Of a stretch of 64,000 nt of DNA, positions 44,703 through 53,601 are shown piece by piece (positions within the stretch are counted from its first letter, which is position 1; the number at the start of each line of letters is the position of its first letter). The notes under the pieces are model-generated. The model ran no database searches and was not told the origin of the DNA. It was given only the letters and a program-made list of their open reading frames with translations. The DNA is from Massilia phosphatilytica (lineage in GTDB: Bacteria > Pseudomonadota > Gammaproteobacteria > Burkholderiales > Burkholderiaceae_D), in assembly GCF_002968015.1 (NCBI RefSeq), contig NZ_PUIP01000018.1, positions 104,798 through 168,797 on the forward strand, written 5' to 3'. Position numbers and translations under genes: made by a program.

Positions 44703-45209
44703 TCAGAAAAATTTGGTGTTGGAAGTGGCGCCGGGACGGAACTTGCGCACGCGTGCGGCGCCGGACAGTACATGCTGGCGCGTGCCCTGGCGGTTCTTGT
44801 ACCAGGCCGGCATGCTCGACGTCTTCGCCAGCTTCTTGCGGCGGAAGTCGCGCGCCTTGCGCTCGATGTCGTCCGTGGAGGCCGTCGTGGGCATCACGGC
44901 CGTGTCGCCGCGCCAGGCGGACTCGACCTCGCCCATGTGGCTCGAGACCGTGGTCTCGACGTCGGACTTGAACGTCTCGACCTCGGACTTGAAGCTCTGC
45001 GCGCTGTCCTGGATATCCTTGTGCAAATTGCGCAATTCTTCCATCTCGATCTCGCGCGAGACTTCCGACTTCACGTCGTGCAGGTAGCGCTGGGCGCGGC
45101 CGTACAGGGTGCCGGCCATGCGCGCCACCTTAGGCAGTTTCTCGGGGCCAATCACGACCAGCGCCACCGCGCCGATGATGGCGAGTTTGGTAAGACCGAG
45201 ATCGATCAT
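44703..45209 (-). CDS. tatB: Sec-independent protein translocase subunit TatB
   Basis: 168 residues. The single N-terminal transmembrane helix carries the TatB pattern MIDLGLTKLAIIGAVALVVIG, then the PEKLP hinge and an amphipathic helix (ARMAGTLYGRAQRYLHDV). A long acidic, probably disordered, C-terminus follows. It partners TatC in the twin-arginine receptor. It is located 18 bp after tatA in the same unit. Confidence 0.95.
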   Translation of the reverse strand: MIDLGLTKLAIIGAVALVVIGPEKLPKVARMAGTLYGRAQRYLHDVKSEVSREIEMEELRNLHKDIQDSAQSFKSEVETFKSDVETTVSSHMGEVESAWRGDTAVMPTTASTDDIERKARDFRRKKLAKTSSMPAWYKNRQGTRQHVLSGAARVRKFRPGATSNTKFF

Positions 45210-45227
45210 GCGGGGTCAAGCACGGGC

Positions 45228-45458
45228 TTAATGGCGGGTCTTTTCGCGCGCGTCGACGTCGATGGTCGACTTGTCGGCGACCTGCTGCGCCGTCTGGCTG
45301 GCAGGCGTCTTGCCCTCTTCCTCGCCCTTCACGCCATCCTTGAAACCCTTGACGGCCTTGCCCAGGTCCGAGCCCGCATTGCGCAGCTTGCCCGTACCGA
45401 ACACCACCACCACCACGACCAGCACGATCAACCAGTGCCAGAGACTCATCGAACCCAT
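45228..45458 (-). CDS. tatA: Sec-independent protein translocase subunit TatA
   Basis: 76 residues: MGSMSLWHWLIVLVVVVVVFG is the transmembrane helix, FGTGKLRNAGSDLGKAVKGFKDG the amphipathic helix, and a charged tail follows. It forms the pore-like oligomer of the Tat system. The hinge reads GTGKLRN, the TatA form, in contrast with PEKLP in TatB. A gap of about 100 bp separates it from the HIT gene. Confidence 0.95.
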   Translation of the reverse strand: MGSMSLWHWLIVLVVVVVVFGTGKLRNAGSDLGKAVKGFKDGVKGEEEGKTPASQTAQQVADKSTIDVDAREKTRH

Positions 45459-45555
45459 TGTTTTCTCCTTGCCGGGCGGCAGCCCGATCAGCGTAAGCTA
45501 AAGCTACGCCAGTATAAGCCATGCAGGGCGGGAATGCCCTCTTTCCTTTTGGGAA

Positions 45556-45930
45556 TTACGTCCCGAGCCCACGCCACGGACGCGGCCCGCCATAGACGTG
45601 CAAATGCAGGTGATAAACCTCCTGCCCGCCGTCCGGACCGACGTTGAACAGCGTCTTGTAGCCGCCGCTGCGCTGGCCGTCCGGACCGGTCTTCACGGCG
45701 ATGCCGTGTTCGGCCGCCAGCTTCGGCGCCAGCGCCAGCATCTTGCCCAGCACGGGGGCATGCGCATCCGTGCAGTCGGACAGGGTGGCCACGTGCAGCT
45801 TCGGAATCACCAGCAGGTGGACGGGCGCGGCCGGGTTGATGTCCTTGAACGCGAGCAGCTCGTCGTCCTCGTACACCACGTTGGCCGGGATCTGCTTGGC
45901 GATGATCTTGCAGAAGATGCAGTTATCCAT
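45556..45930 (-). CDS. HIT family (histidine triad) nucleotide-binding protein
   Basis: A 124-residue cytoplasmic protein with NCIFCKIIAKQIPANVVYEDDELLAFKDI at the N-terminus and the triad HLHLHVYGG near the C-terminus. HIT proteins of the HinT branch hydrolyse nucleoside phosphoramidates. Cys5 and Cys8 resemble the zinc-binding pair of this branch. It lies 15 bp after hisE, as is usual in betaproteobacterial his operons, and precedes tatA. Confidence 0.93.
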   Translation of the reverse strand: MDNCIFCKIIAKQIPANVVYEDDELLAFKDINPAAPVHLLVIPKLHVATLSDCTDAHAPVLGKMLALAPKLAAEHGIAVKTGPDGQRSGGYKTLFNVGPDGGQEVYHLHLHVYGGPRPWRGLGT

Positions 45931-45945
45931 GTTCTCTCCAGGTTC

Positions 45946-46287
45946 TTAGTCTTGCGGGCGCGCGGCCTTCTCTTCGATACCGGAAATGCCTTCGCGCCGA
46001 GCCAGTTCGTCCAGCACCTGCTGCGGCGTGAGGCCGAACTGCGCCAGCAGGACGATCGAATGGAACCACAGGTCGGCCGTTTCGTACAGCAGCTTCGACG
46101 CATCCGCGCCGGCGCGCACGTCCTTGGCGGCCATCACGGTCTCGACGGCTTCCTCGCCGATCTTTTTCAGGATGGCGTCGTCGCCCTTGGCGAACAGTTT
46201 CGCCACGTACGACGCCGTAGGGTCGCCGCCGTTGGCCGGCTTGCGGGATTCGATGACGGCCGCGAGGCGTTCCAGTTGCGTGCTCAT
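45946..46287 (-). CDS. hisE: Phosphoribosyl-ATP pyrophosphatase
   Basis: 113 residues from the ATG at 46287 (MSTQLERLAAVIESR). Family signatures are SYVAKLFAKGDDAILKKIGEEAVETVMAAKD, with the acidic Mg2+-binding residues, and LLYETADLWFHSIVLL. It hydrolyses phosphoribosyl-ATP to phosphoribosyl-AMP, the second step of histidine synthesis. It is separate from hisI here, whereas E. coli has a HisIE fusion. It starts 7 bp after the hisI stop. Confidence 0.96.
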   Translation of the reverse strand: MSTQLERLAAVIESRKPANGGDPTASYVAKLFAKGDDAILKKIGEEAVETVMAAKDVRAGADASKLLYETADLWFHSIVLLAQFGLTPQQVLDELARREGISGIEEKAARPQD

Positions 46288-46294
46288 GTGTCTG

Positions 46295-46744
46295 CTATTT
46301 CTTCTTCGGGTTGGTGTAGATGGTGTCCGGATCCTGCAGCACGGGCTCGACGCTGTTCCAGTCGCCATCCTCGAACTTCTGGAAGAAGCAGGAATGGCGG
46401 CCGGTGTGACAGGCGATGCCGCCGGCCTGCTCGACCTTCAGCAGCACGACGTCTTCGTCACAGTCGAGGCGGATTTCCAGCACTTTCTGCACGTGGCCGG
46501 ATTCTTCGCCCTTGTGCCACAGCTTCTTGCGCGAGCGGCTCCAGTACACGGCTTCGCCAAGCTCCACGGTCTTGGCCAGGGCTTCGCGGTTCATCCAGGC
46601 GAACATCAGGATGTCGCCGGTGGCGGCTTCCTGGGCGATCACCGGCACGAGGCCGTGCTCGTCCCATTGGACTTTCTTGAGCCAGGGTTGGGCCGGGATC
46701 GTCGGGGGGGTGGTCGGGGTCACCATGGTCGTCGGTTCCATCAA
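46295..46744 (-). CDS. hisI: Phosphoribosyl-AMP cyclohydrolase
   Basis: 149 residues. The core is WDEHGLVPVIAQEAATGDILMFAWMN, AVYWSRSRKKLWHKGEESGHVQ and DCDEDVVLLKVEQAGGIACHTGRHSCFF, with the Cys and Asp residues that hold zinc and magnesium. It opens the purine ring of phosphoribosyl-AMP. It starts exactly at the base after the hisF stop. About 18 extra N-terminal residues (MMEPTTMVTPTTPPTIPA) are low-complexity and may not all be translated; ATG 46726 is an alternative. Confidence 0.95.
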   Translation of the reverse strand: MMEPTTMVTPTTPPTIPAQPWLKKVQWDEHGLVPVIAQEAATGDILMFAWMNREALAKTVELGEAVYWSRSRKKLWHKGEESGHVQKVLEIRLDCDEDVVLLKVEQAGGIACHTGRHSCFFQKFEDGDWNSVEPVLQDPDTIYTNPKKK

Positions 46745-47506
46745 TCAGTCGAGGCGCATCGGGATGCCGCGGTCCGCCATGAAGCGCTTCGCTTCACCGA
46801 CCGTGTGCTGCCCGTAGTGGAAGATGCTCGCGGCCAGCACGGCGTCGGCATGTCCTTCCACGACGCCATCGGCGAGATCCTTCAGGCCGCCCACGCCGCC
46901 CGAGGCGATCACGGGGATGCCGACGGCGTCCGAGACGGCGCGCGTCAGGCCCAGGTCGAAGCCGACCTTGGTGCCGTCGCGGTCCATGCTGGTCAGCAGC
47001 AGTTCGCCGGCGCCCAGGCTTTCCATCTTGCGGGCCCATTCGACGGCGTCCAGGCCGGTCGGGTTGCGGCCGCCGTGGGTAAAGACTTCCCACTTGCCGG
47101 GCGCGACCTGCTTGGCGTCGATGGCGACGACGATGCACTGGGCGCCGTGTTTCTGCGACGCGTCGTACACGAGTTGCGGGTTGGTCACGGCCGAGGTGTT
47201 CATCGACACCTTGTCCGCGCCGGCGTTCAGCAGCCGGCGCACGTCCTCGACCTTGCGCACGCCGCCGCCCACGGTCAGCGGGATGAACACGGTCGATGCC
47301 ACCGCTTCGATGATCGGCAGGATCAGGTCGCGGCCGTCGGAGGACGCGGTGATGTCGAGGAAGGTGATCTCGTCGGCGCCCTGCTCGTTGTAACGGCGCG
47401 CGATCTCGACGGGGTCGCCGGCATCGCGCAGTTCGGTGAAGTTGACGCCCTTGACCACGCGGCCGCCGGTGACGTCCAGGCAGGGGATGATGCGTTTTGC
47501 GAGCAT
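46745..47506 (-). CDS. hisF: Imidazole glycerol phosphate synthase cyclase subunit
   Basis: 253 residues from the ATG at 47506 (MLAKRIIPCLDVTGGRVVKGVNF). It is a TIM barrel with catalytic Asp candidates in PCLDV and LLTSMDRDG, and phosphate-binding GGGVR and ASGGVGG loops. It accepts ammonia from HisH and makes IGP and AICAR from PRFAR. It pairs with hisH three genes upstream. The longer frame start is rejected because the family starts at MLAKR. Confidence 0.97.
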   Translation of the reverse strand: MLAKRIIPCLDVTGGRVVKGVNFTELRDAGDPVEIARRYNEQGADEITFLDITASSDGRDLILPIIEAVASTVFIPLTVGGGVRKVEDVRRLLNAGADKVSMNTSAVTNPQLVYDASQKHGAQCIVVAIDAKQVAPGKWEVFTHGGRNPTGLDAVEWARKMESLGAGELLLTSMDRDGTKVGFDLGLTRAVSDAVGIPVIASGGVGGLKDLADGVVEGHADAVLAASIFHYGQHTVGEAKRFMADRGIPMRLD

Positions 47507-47576
47507 AAGAGTATTTGCGATATCCAGCCGCCGGCACCGCGTGAACGGTGACGGCGGCACGGGCGCGGGCGGAAAA

Positions 47577-48353
47577 TTACGCCTGCGCGCCCTCGGTGAG
47601 TTCGTCCGCGCGTTCCTGCGCGCTGGCCAGGTCGAGCGTGCCTTCGTAGATCGAGCGGCCGCAGATCACGCCTTCGATGCCCTCGTCCTGCACGGCGCAC
47701 AGGGCTTCCACGTCGGCCAGGTTGTGCAGGCCGCCCGAGGCGATGATCGGGATCCTGACGGCCTGCGCCAGGCGCACGGTCGCTTCGATGTTCACGCCGC
47801 CCATCATGCCGTCACGGCCGATGTCGGTGTAGATGATCGATTCGACGCCGTAGCCTTCGAATTTCTTGGCCAGGTCGATGACTTCGTGGCCGGACATCTT
47901 GCTCCAGCCGTCGGTCGCGACCTTGCCGTCCTTGGCATCCAGGCCGACGATGATGGAACCCGGGAAAGCGCCGCAGGCGTCGTGCAGGAAGCCCGGATTC
48001 TTGACGGCCGCGGTGCCCACGATGATGTAGGTGATGCCGTCGTCCAGGTAGCGCTCGATGGTGTCCAGGTCGCGGATGCCGCCACCCAACTGGACCGGGA
48101 TCTCGTCCAGGTCGTTGTCTTCGGCGTATTCCTGCACGACTTGCAGGATCGATTTGATCGCTTCCTCGTTCTTCGGTTTGCCCGCGAACGCACCGTTCAG
48201 GTCGACCAGGTGCAGACGGCGCGCACCCTTCTTGAGCCAGTGCAGCGCCATCTCGGCGGGATCTTCGGAGAACACGGTGGCGAGGTCCATGTCGCCCTGT
48301 TTCAGGCGAACGCAGTGACCGTCTTTCAGGTCGATGGCGGGAATCAGCAGCAT
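47577..48353 (-). CDS. hisA: Phosphoribosylformimino-5-aminoimidazole carboxamide ribotide isomerase
   Basis: 258 residues from the ATG at 48353 (MLLIPAIDLKDGHCVRLKQGD). It is a half-barrel-duplicated TIM barrel with catalytic AIDLKDG near residue 8 and IYTDIGRDGM in the second half. LGGGIRDLDTIE and ASGGLHNLADVE are the phosphate loops. It isomerises ProFAR to PRFAR. It is 23 bp downstream of hisH and 70 bp upstream of hisF. Confidence 0.97.
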   Translation of the reverse strand: MLLIPAIDLKDGHCVRLKQGDMDLATVFSEDPAEMALHWLKKGARRLHLVDLNGAFAGKPKNEEAIKSILQVVQEYAEDNDLDEIPVQLGGGIRDLDTIERYLDDGITYIIVGTAAVKNPGFLHDACGAFPGSIIVGLDAKDGKVATDGWSKMSGHEVIDLAKKFEGYGVESIIYTDIGRDGMMGGVNIEATVRLAQAVRIPIIASGGLHNLADVEALCAVQDEGIEGVICGRSIYEGTLDLASAQERADELTEGAQA

Positions 48354-48376
48354 GGTCGTAGTCGGTTGAGAGTGAA

Positions 48377-49018
48377 TCAGGGATTCCAGTGGACGAAATT
48401 GCGATACAGGCGCAGGCCGGCGGCCGCGCTTTTCTCGGGGTGGAACTGGGTGGCAACGATGTTGTCGCGCGCGACCGCACAGCAGAAGTTGCCGCCGTAG
48501 TCGGTCTCGCCGATGGCGTCCTGCGCCTCGGCGGGCTTTGCGTAATAGCTGTGCACGAAATAAAAATAGCTGTCCGGGGCGACGCCTTCCCACAGCGGGT
48601 GGGCGCGTTTCTGATGCACGCGGTTCCAGCCCATCTGCGGCACTTTGAAACGCGAGCCGTCGGCCTGCAGCTTGCCGTCGAGTTCGAAGCGCACGACCTT
48701 GCCGGGCAACAAGCCCAGGCCGGGCACGCCGCCGTTCTCGTCGCTCGAATCGAACAGCATCTGCTCGCCCACGCACACGCCCATCATCGGACGGGTTTTC
48801 GCCGCACGCAGCAGGGCGTCCTCGACGCCGGATTCGCGCAGGCTGCGCATGCAGTCGCGCATGGCACCCTGTCCAGGCAGGACGATGCGGTCGGCCGCGT
48901 CGATGGCGGCCACGTCGCCGGAAATCTGGACGTCGGCTTCGGGCGCGACGGCGCGCAGGGCCTGCGCAACCGAACGCAGGTTGCCCATGCCGTAGTCGAC
49001 AACAACAATCTTGTTCAT
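48377..49018 (-). CDS. hisH: Imidazole glycerol phosphate synthase glutaminase subunit
   Basis: 213 residues from the ATG at 49018 (MNKIVVVDYGMGNLRSV). It is a class I glutamine amidotransferase: nucleophile Cys in GVCVGEQMLF (GVCxGxQ), His and Glu in ATQFHPEKS. It supplies ammonia to HisF. It is 8 bp after hisB, consistent with one transcript. Confidence 0.97.
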   Translation of the reverse strand: MNKIVVVDYGMGNLRSVAQALRAVAPEADVQISGDVAAIDAADRIVLPGQGAMRDCMRSLRESGVEDALLRAAKTRPMMGVCVGEQMLFDSSDENGGVPGLGLLPGKVVRFELDGKLQADGSRFKVPQMGWNRVHQKRAHPLWEGVAPDSYFYFVHSYYAKPAEAQDAIGETDYGGNFCCAVARDNIVATQFHPEKSAAAGLRLYRNFVHWNP

Positions 49019-49026
49019 GATTCTCT

Positions 49027-49617
49027 TTACAAGCTGCCCTTGGTGGACGGGATCGTGCCCGCGGCGCGCGCATCCAGCTCGGACGCCATGCGCAGCGCGC
49101 GGCCGAACGCTTTGAAGACGGTCTCGCACTGGTGGTGCGCGTTCACGCCGCGCAGGTTATCCACGTGCAGCGTCACGCCCGCGTGGTTGACGAAGCCGCG
49201 GAAGAACTCGATGGTGAGATCGACGTCGAAGCGGCCGATGGTCGCGCGGGTGAACGGCACATGCCATTCCAGGCCCGGACGGCCGGAAAAGTCGATCACG
49301 ACGCGCGACAGCGCTTCGTCCAGCGGGACGTAGGCATGGCCGTAGCGGCGGATGCCCTTCTTGTCGCCGATGGCCTTGGCGACCGCCATGCCCAGCGTGA
49401 TGCCCGTGTCCTCGACGGTGTGGTGGTCGTCGATGTGCAGGTCGCCGACGGCCTCGACTTCCAGGTCGATCAGGCCGTGGCGCGCGATCTGGTCCAGCAT
49501 GTGGTCGAGGAACGGCACCCCGGTATTGAGTTTCTGGCGGCCGGTGCCGTCCAGGTTGAGCGCGACGCGAATCTGCGTCTCGCTGGTGTTGCGCGTGATT
49601 TCTGCGGTGCGGGTCAT
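49027..49617 (-). CDS. hisB: Imidazoleglycerol-phosphate dehydratase
   Basis: 196 residues from the ATG at 49617 (MTRTAEITRNTSETQIRVAL). The metal-binding repeats are FLDHMLDQIARHG, GDLHIDDHHTVEDTGI and VNAHHQCETVFKAFG. Only the dehydratase domain is present, so histidinol-phosphate phosphatase must be encoded elsewhere. It is 20 bp after hisC. Confidence 0.97.
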   Translation of the reverse strand: MTRTAEITRNTSETQIRVALNLDGTGRQKLNTGVPFLDHMLDQIARHGLIDLEVEAVGDLHIDDHHTVEDTGITLGMAVAKAIGDKKGIRRYGHAYVPLDEALSRVVIDFSGRPGLEWHVPFTRATIGRFDVDLTIEFFRGFVNHAGVTLHVDNLRGVNAHHQCETVFKAFGRALRMASELDARAAGTIPSTKGSL

Positions 49618-49637
49618 TGCTAGGTGCTCGGCGGTGT

Positions 49638-50732
49638 TCAGGCTTGCAGCGAAGCCTTCAGGGCATTCAGGAATACGGAGTTCTCTTCCGGGGTGCTGAC
49701 CGTAACACGGATGCAATTGGCCAGCAATTCATGCATTCTACTCAAATTTTTAATCAGCACCCGTTCTGCGAACAGTTTAGCGCAGGTCTTTTCGGCATCC
49801 GGCACGCGCAAGGTGATGAAATTGGCACTCGACGGGAACACCGTCACGCCCGGCAGCGCGGCCATGGCGGCGGCCAGTTCGGTGCGGGCGTCGTTCAGGC
49901 GCGCGGCCTGCTCGTCCAGCACCTCGACGTGGTCGAGCGCGAATTCGGCCGCCACCTGCGTCAATACGTTGACGTTGTACGGCGGGCGCACCTTGTCGAA
50001 CTGTTCCAGCAGCGCCGGCGCGGCGGCGAGGTAGCCCAGGCGGATGCCGGCCAGGCCCAGCTTCGACAGCGTGCGCATCACGACGAGGTTCGGATACTGC
50101 GGCAGCTTGTCCATGAAGCTCGTGCGGGCGAACGGGTGATAGGCCTCGTCGGCCACGGCGATACCGTTTTCTCCCAGCGCTTCGATGATCGCGACCATGT
50201 CCGCCTCGTCGTACAGATTGCCGGTCGGGTTGTTCGGGTAGGCCAGGAACACGAGGCTCGGCTTGTGCTCGGCGATCGCGGCCAGCATGGCGGCGCGGTC
50301 CAGCGAGAAGTCGGCCTTGAGCGGCACGCCCACGAAATCCATGCCCGCGAACTGGGCGGAGCGCTGGAACATCACGAATGCCGGGATCGGGGCCAGCACG
50401 ACGGCACGTTTATCCTGGCGCGCGGTCGCGGTGCACAGGATCGAGATGATCTCGTCGGAGCCGTTGCCGAGGATGACGTCGAACCCGGCCGGCACGCCCA
50501 GCTTCGCGCGGATGCGTTCCTTGATGCCCGCGTACGACGGCACCGGATAGCGGTTCAGGACGGCGTCCGCCAGGCGCTGGGCCAGCTCGGCGCGCAGCGG
50601 GTCCGGCAGCTGGTACGGGTTTTCCATCGCGTCCAGCTTGATGTAGCCGCTCGAATCCGGCACGTTGTAGATATGCCCGGCGCGGACGTCCTCGCGGATC
50701 GTGTTGGCGATGAGGCTGTCAATGCGGGTCAT
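49638..50732 (-). CDS. hisC: Histidinol-phosphate aminotransferase
   Basis: 364 residues from the ATG at 50732 (MTRIDSLIANTIREDVRAGHIY). It is a fold-type I PLP enzyme: GNGSDEIISIL near the cofactor phosphate, YPNNPTGN, DEAYHPFA, and the Schiff-base lysine in RTLSKLGLAGIRLGY. The start overlaps the stop of the DNA methyltransferase gene by 4 bp (ATGA). It catalyses the transamination of imidazole acetol phosphate. Confidence 0.97.
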   Translation of the reverse strand: MTRIDSLIANTIREDVRAGHIYNVPDSSGYIKLDAMENPYQLPDPLRAELAQRLADAVLNRYPVPSYAGIKERIRAKLGVPAGFDVILGNGSDEIISILCTATARQDKRAVVLAPIPAFVMFQRSAQFAGMDFVGVPLKADFSLDRAAMLAAIAEHKPSLVFLAYPNNPTGNLYDEADMVAIIEALGENGIAVADEAYHPFARTSFMDKLPQYPNLVVMRTLSKLGLAGIRLGYLAAAPALLEQFDKVRPPYNVNVLTQVAAEFALDHVEVLDEQAARLNDARTELAAAMAALPGVTVFPSSANFITLRVPDAEKTCAKLFAERVLIKNLSRMHELLANCIRVTVSTPEENSVFLNALKASLQA

Positions 50733-51550
50733 TCCTGGTTCACTCCTTCGGTGGCGGCGTCCACGCGGACGCCCTTGCGTTTTTTCGTGGCCGGCTGCGC
50801 GGGGGCGGATAAGCGTTCCGCGATGGTCGCGCAGTAGGCGGGGTTCAGCTCGAAGCCGGTGAAATGCCGGCCGAGGCGTTTGGCGGCCAGTGCCGTCGTG
50901 CCGCTGCCCATGAACGGGTCGAGCACGACGCCGCCCGGCGGGCACGACGCCTTGACCATGCGCTCGATGATCTCGAGCGGTTTCTGGGTCGGATGGTCGA
51001 CCCGTTCCGCATGTTCGCGATGCAGGCGCGACACACTCCACAGGTCCTTCGGGTTGTAACCCACTTCCAGCCACTTGGCGCCCACGAAGATCGAGCGCGA
51101 TCGCGCCTTCTTCGTCTCGGCGTCGTACGGGATACGCACGGAGTCCAAGTCGAAATAATAATCCTTGCGCTTCACGAAGAAGCCGATGGTGTCGTGCACC
51201 GAGGAAAAGCTCCTCGTGCTGCCCCCCATCGAGGGGACGCGGCGGTCCCAGATGATCTCGTTCATCATCGTCATGCGCCGCTTGAGCATGACGAAGATCT
51301 CGGGCGCGAAGCGCCACGTGAGAAAGATGTACAGGCTGCCGTTGTCCTTCAACTTCGGCAGCGCGACGTCGATCCAGCGCTCGGTCCAGGCGAGGTAATC
51401 CTCCACGCTCTGCTGGTCCGAACCGTTGCCGTAATCCTTGCCGAGATTGTACGGTGGGTCCGTCAGGATCAGGTCGATACTGCCGTCGGGGATGCGCGCC
51501 ATGCCGTCGAGCGCATCCTCGCAGAAGACCTGATCGAGCCAGGCCGTCAT
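50729..51550 (-). CDS. Site-specific DNA methyltransferase (DPPY type) embedded in the his operon
   Basis: 273 residues from the ATG at 51550. Catalytic motif IV DPPYN is at 31-35 and SAM-binding motif I DPFMGSGTT starts at 211. The catalytic-then-SAM order and DPPY identify a beta-class amino-methyltransferase (N6-adenine or N4-cytosine). The target-recognition region lies between (about 90-190). VDHPTQKPLEIIERMV precedes motif I, as usual. The C-terminus is basic (ATKKRKGVRVD). It overlaps hisD upstream and hisC downstream by 4 bp each, so it is translated with the histidine genes. No restriction endonuclease adjoins, so it is an orphan methylase. The recognition sequence is unknown. Confidence 0.93.
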   Translation of the reverse strand: MTAWLDQVFCEDALDGMARIPDGSIDLILTDPPYNLGKDYGNGSDQQSVEDYLAWTERWIDVALPKLKDNGSLYIFLTWRFAPEIFVMLKRRMTMMNEIIWDRRVPSMGGSTRSFSSVHDTIGFFVKRKDYYFDLDSVRIPYDAETKKARSRSIFVGAKWLEVGYNPKDLWSVSRLHREHAERVDHPTQKPLEIIERMVKASCPPGGVVLDPFMGSGTTALAAKRLGRHFTGFELNPAYCATIAERLSAPAQPATKKRKGVRVDAATEGVNQE

Positions 51551-52881
51551 GATCCCGATTCGATCCTGAGTTCTGCGCTGCGCGCGTGCGCCTGCAAGCC
51601 CTCGCCGTACGCGAGTTCGGCCGCGACCTTGCCCAGCGTTTGCGCGCCGGCCTGCGACACGAACAGGATCGACGAGCGCTTCTGGAAGTCGTACACGCCC
51701 AGCGGCGACGAGAAGCGCGCCGTGCGCGACGTCGGCAGCACGTGGTTCGGGCCGCAGCAATAATCGCCCAGCGATTCGGACGAGAAGCGGCCCAGGAACA
51801 TCGCGCCCGCGTGACGGATTTTATCGGCCCACTGCTGCGGCTCCTCGGCGGAAATCTCCAGGTGCTCGGCCGCGATGGCGTTGGCGATGGCGCACGCTTC
51901 ATCCATGTCGCGCACCTTGATCAGCGCACCGCGGTCCGTCATCGACGTGGCGATGGTGTCCTTGCGCGGCATCGTCGGCAGCAGTTTATGAATGCTCGCT
52001 TCCACTTGCGCGATGTAGCCGGCGTCAGGGCACAGCAGGATCGCCTGCGCCAGTTCGTCGTGCTCGGCCTGCGAGAACAGGTCCATCGCGACCCAGTCCG
52101 GGTCCGTCGTGCCGTCGCACAGCACGAGGATTTCCGACGGGCCCGCGATCATGTCGATACCCACCGTGCCGAACACGCGGCGCTTGGCGGCGGCGACATA
52201 GGCATTGCCCGGGCCGACGATCTTGTCGACTGGCGGAATGGTCGCCGTGCCGTACGCGAGCGCGCCGACGGCTTGCGCGCCGCCGATCGTGATCACGCGC
52301 GTGACGCCGGCGATCGCGGCGGCGGCCAGCACCATGCGGTTCTTGACGCCATCCGGCGTCGGCACGACCATCACGATTTCCTTCACGCCCGCGACTTGCG
52401 CCGGGATCGCGTTCATCAGCACGGACGACGGATACGCGGCCTTGCCGCCCGGGACATAGATGCCCACGCGGTCCAGCGGCGTGACGCGCTGGCCCAGCAC
52501 CGTGCCGTCCGGCTCCGTGTACGTAAAGCCGTTCAGTTCCTGCTTCTGGCGCTCGTGGAACACGCGGATGCGTTCGGCGGCCGTGCGCAGCGCGGCGCGC
52601 TGCGATTCCGGCAGCGACGCCAGCGCTTCATCCAGCTCGGCCTGGCCGATGTCGAACGCCGCCATGCTGGTGGCGCCATTCGGGATACGATCGAACTTGT
52701 TCGTGTATTCCAGCACGGCGGCGTCGCCGCGCGCCTTCACGTCGGCGAGGATCTTCGCGACGGCGGTTTCGATGGCGTCGTCGGTCTCCGCTTCGAACGC
52801 GAGCAGGTTGTTCAGGGTCTGCTGGAAGCCGGCGGCGGTGGAATCGAGTTTGCGGATCGTGATGGACATGGTCGTTAGCAT
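51547..52881 (-). CDS. hisD: Histidinol dehydrogenase
   Basis: 444 residues (440 from the second ATG at 52869, MSITIRKL). Signatures are YVPGGKAAYPSSVLMN, VDKIVGPGNAYVAAAKR, AGPSEILVL and FSQAEHDELAQAILL. ISAEEPQQWADKIRHAGAMFLG carries zinc ligands. It oxidises histidinol to histidine in two NAD-dependent steps. The first ATG lies inside the hisG 3' end (7-bp overlap), so either start is coupled to hisG. It ends in a 4-bp overlap with the methyltransferase gene. Confidence 0.97.
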   Translation of the reverse strand: MLTTMSITIRKLDSTAAGFQQTLNNLLAFEAETDDAIETAVAKILADVKARGDAAVLEYTNKFDRIPNGATSMAAFDIGQAELDEALASLPESQRAALRTAAERIRVFHERQKQELNGFTYTEPDGTVLGQRVTPLDRVGIYVPGGKAAYPSSVLMNAIPAQVAGVKEIVMVVPTPDGVKNRMVLAAAAIAGVTRVITIGGAQAVGALAYGTATIPPVDKIVGPGNAYVAAAKRRVFGTVGIDMIAGPSEILVLCDGTTDPDWVAMDLFSQAEHDELAQAILLCPDAGYIAQVEASIHKLLPTMPRKDTIATSMTDRGALIKVRDMDEACAIANAIAAEHLEISAEEPQQWADKIRHAGAMFLGRFSSESLGDYCCGPNHVLPTSRTARFSSPLGVYDFQKRSSILFVSQAGAQTLGKVAAELAYGEGLQAHARSAELRIESGS

Positions 52882-53549
52882 TGCTGCTGCTTGGATGCGC
52901 GTTCGAACGCGTCGAGGATCGGTTGCAGGCGCTCGCGCTTCAGTTTCAGCGCGGCCTGGTTGACGACGAGGCGCGACGAGATCTCCATGATCTTTTCGAC
53001 TTCGACCAGGTTGTTGGCGCGCAGCGTGCCGCCCGTCGACACGACGTCGACGATGGCGTCCGACAGGCCCACCAGCGGCGCCAGCTCCATCGAGCCATAC
53101 AGTTTGATCAGGTCGACGTGCACGCCCTTCTTGGCGAAGTGCTCGCGCGCCGTGTGCACGAACTTGGTGGCCACGCGCAGGCGCGCGCCCTGGCGCACGG
53201 CGTTCTCGTAGTCGAAGCCGGCGTTGACGGCCACGGACATGCGGCAGCAGGCGATTTTCAGGTCGATCGGCTGGTACAGGCCCTCGCCGCCATGCTCGAG
53301 CAGCACGTCCTTGCCGGCCACGCCGAAATCGGCGGCGCCATGCTGGACATAGGTCGGCACGTCGGTGGCGCGCACGATCAGCACGCGGATGCCGGGGTCG
53401 TTGGTGGCGAGGATCAGCTTGCGCGAGGTTTCCGGATTTTCCAGGACCTCGATGCCGGCCGCGGCCAGCAGCGGCAGCGTGTCTTCGAAGATGCGGCCCT
53501 TGGACAGGGCGAGGATCAGCTGCGAGCTGTCCCGAGTAGTGTCGTTCAT
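52875..53549 (-). CDS. hisG: ATP phosphoribosyltransferase, short form
   Basis: 224 residues; the C-terminal ACT-like regulatory domain of long HisG is absent. Landmarks are LILALSKGRIFEDTLPLL, ATDVPTYVQHGAADFGVAGKDVLLE, and LYGSMELAPLVGLSDAIVDVVSTGGTL (PRPP loop). It catalyses the committed step of histidine synthesis. Short HisG needs HisZ for activity and feedback control, and hisZ is not in this window. It is the first his gene of the operon, 52 bp after murA. Confidence 0.97.
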   Translation of the reverse strand: MNDTTRDSSQLILALSKGRIFEDTLPLLAAAGIEVLENPETSRKLILATNDPGIRVLIVRATDVPTYVQHGAADFGVAGKDVLLEHGGEGLYQPIDLKIACCRMSVAVNAGFDYENAVRQGARLRVATKFVHTAREHFAKKGVHVDLIKLYGSMELAPLVGLSDAIVDVVSTGGTLRANNLVEVEKIMEISSRLVVNQAALKLKRERLQPILDAFERASKQQQC

Positions 53550-53601
53550 GTGAATGTCGTTCCGGCAGGCCGTGCCCCGTACAGGGACCGGCCCGCGTGC
53601 T

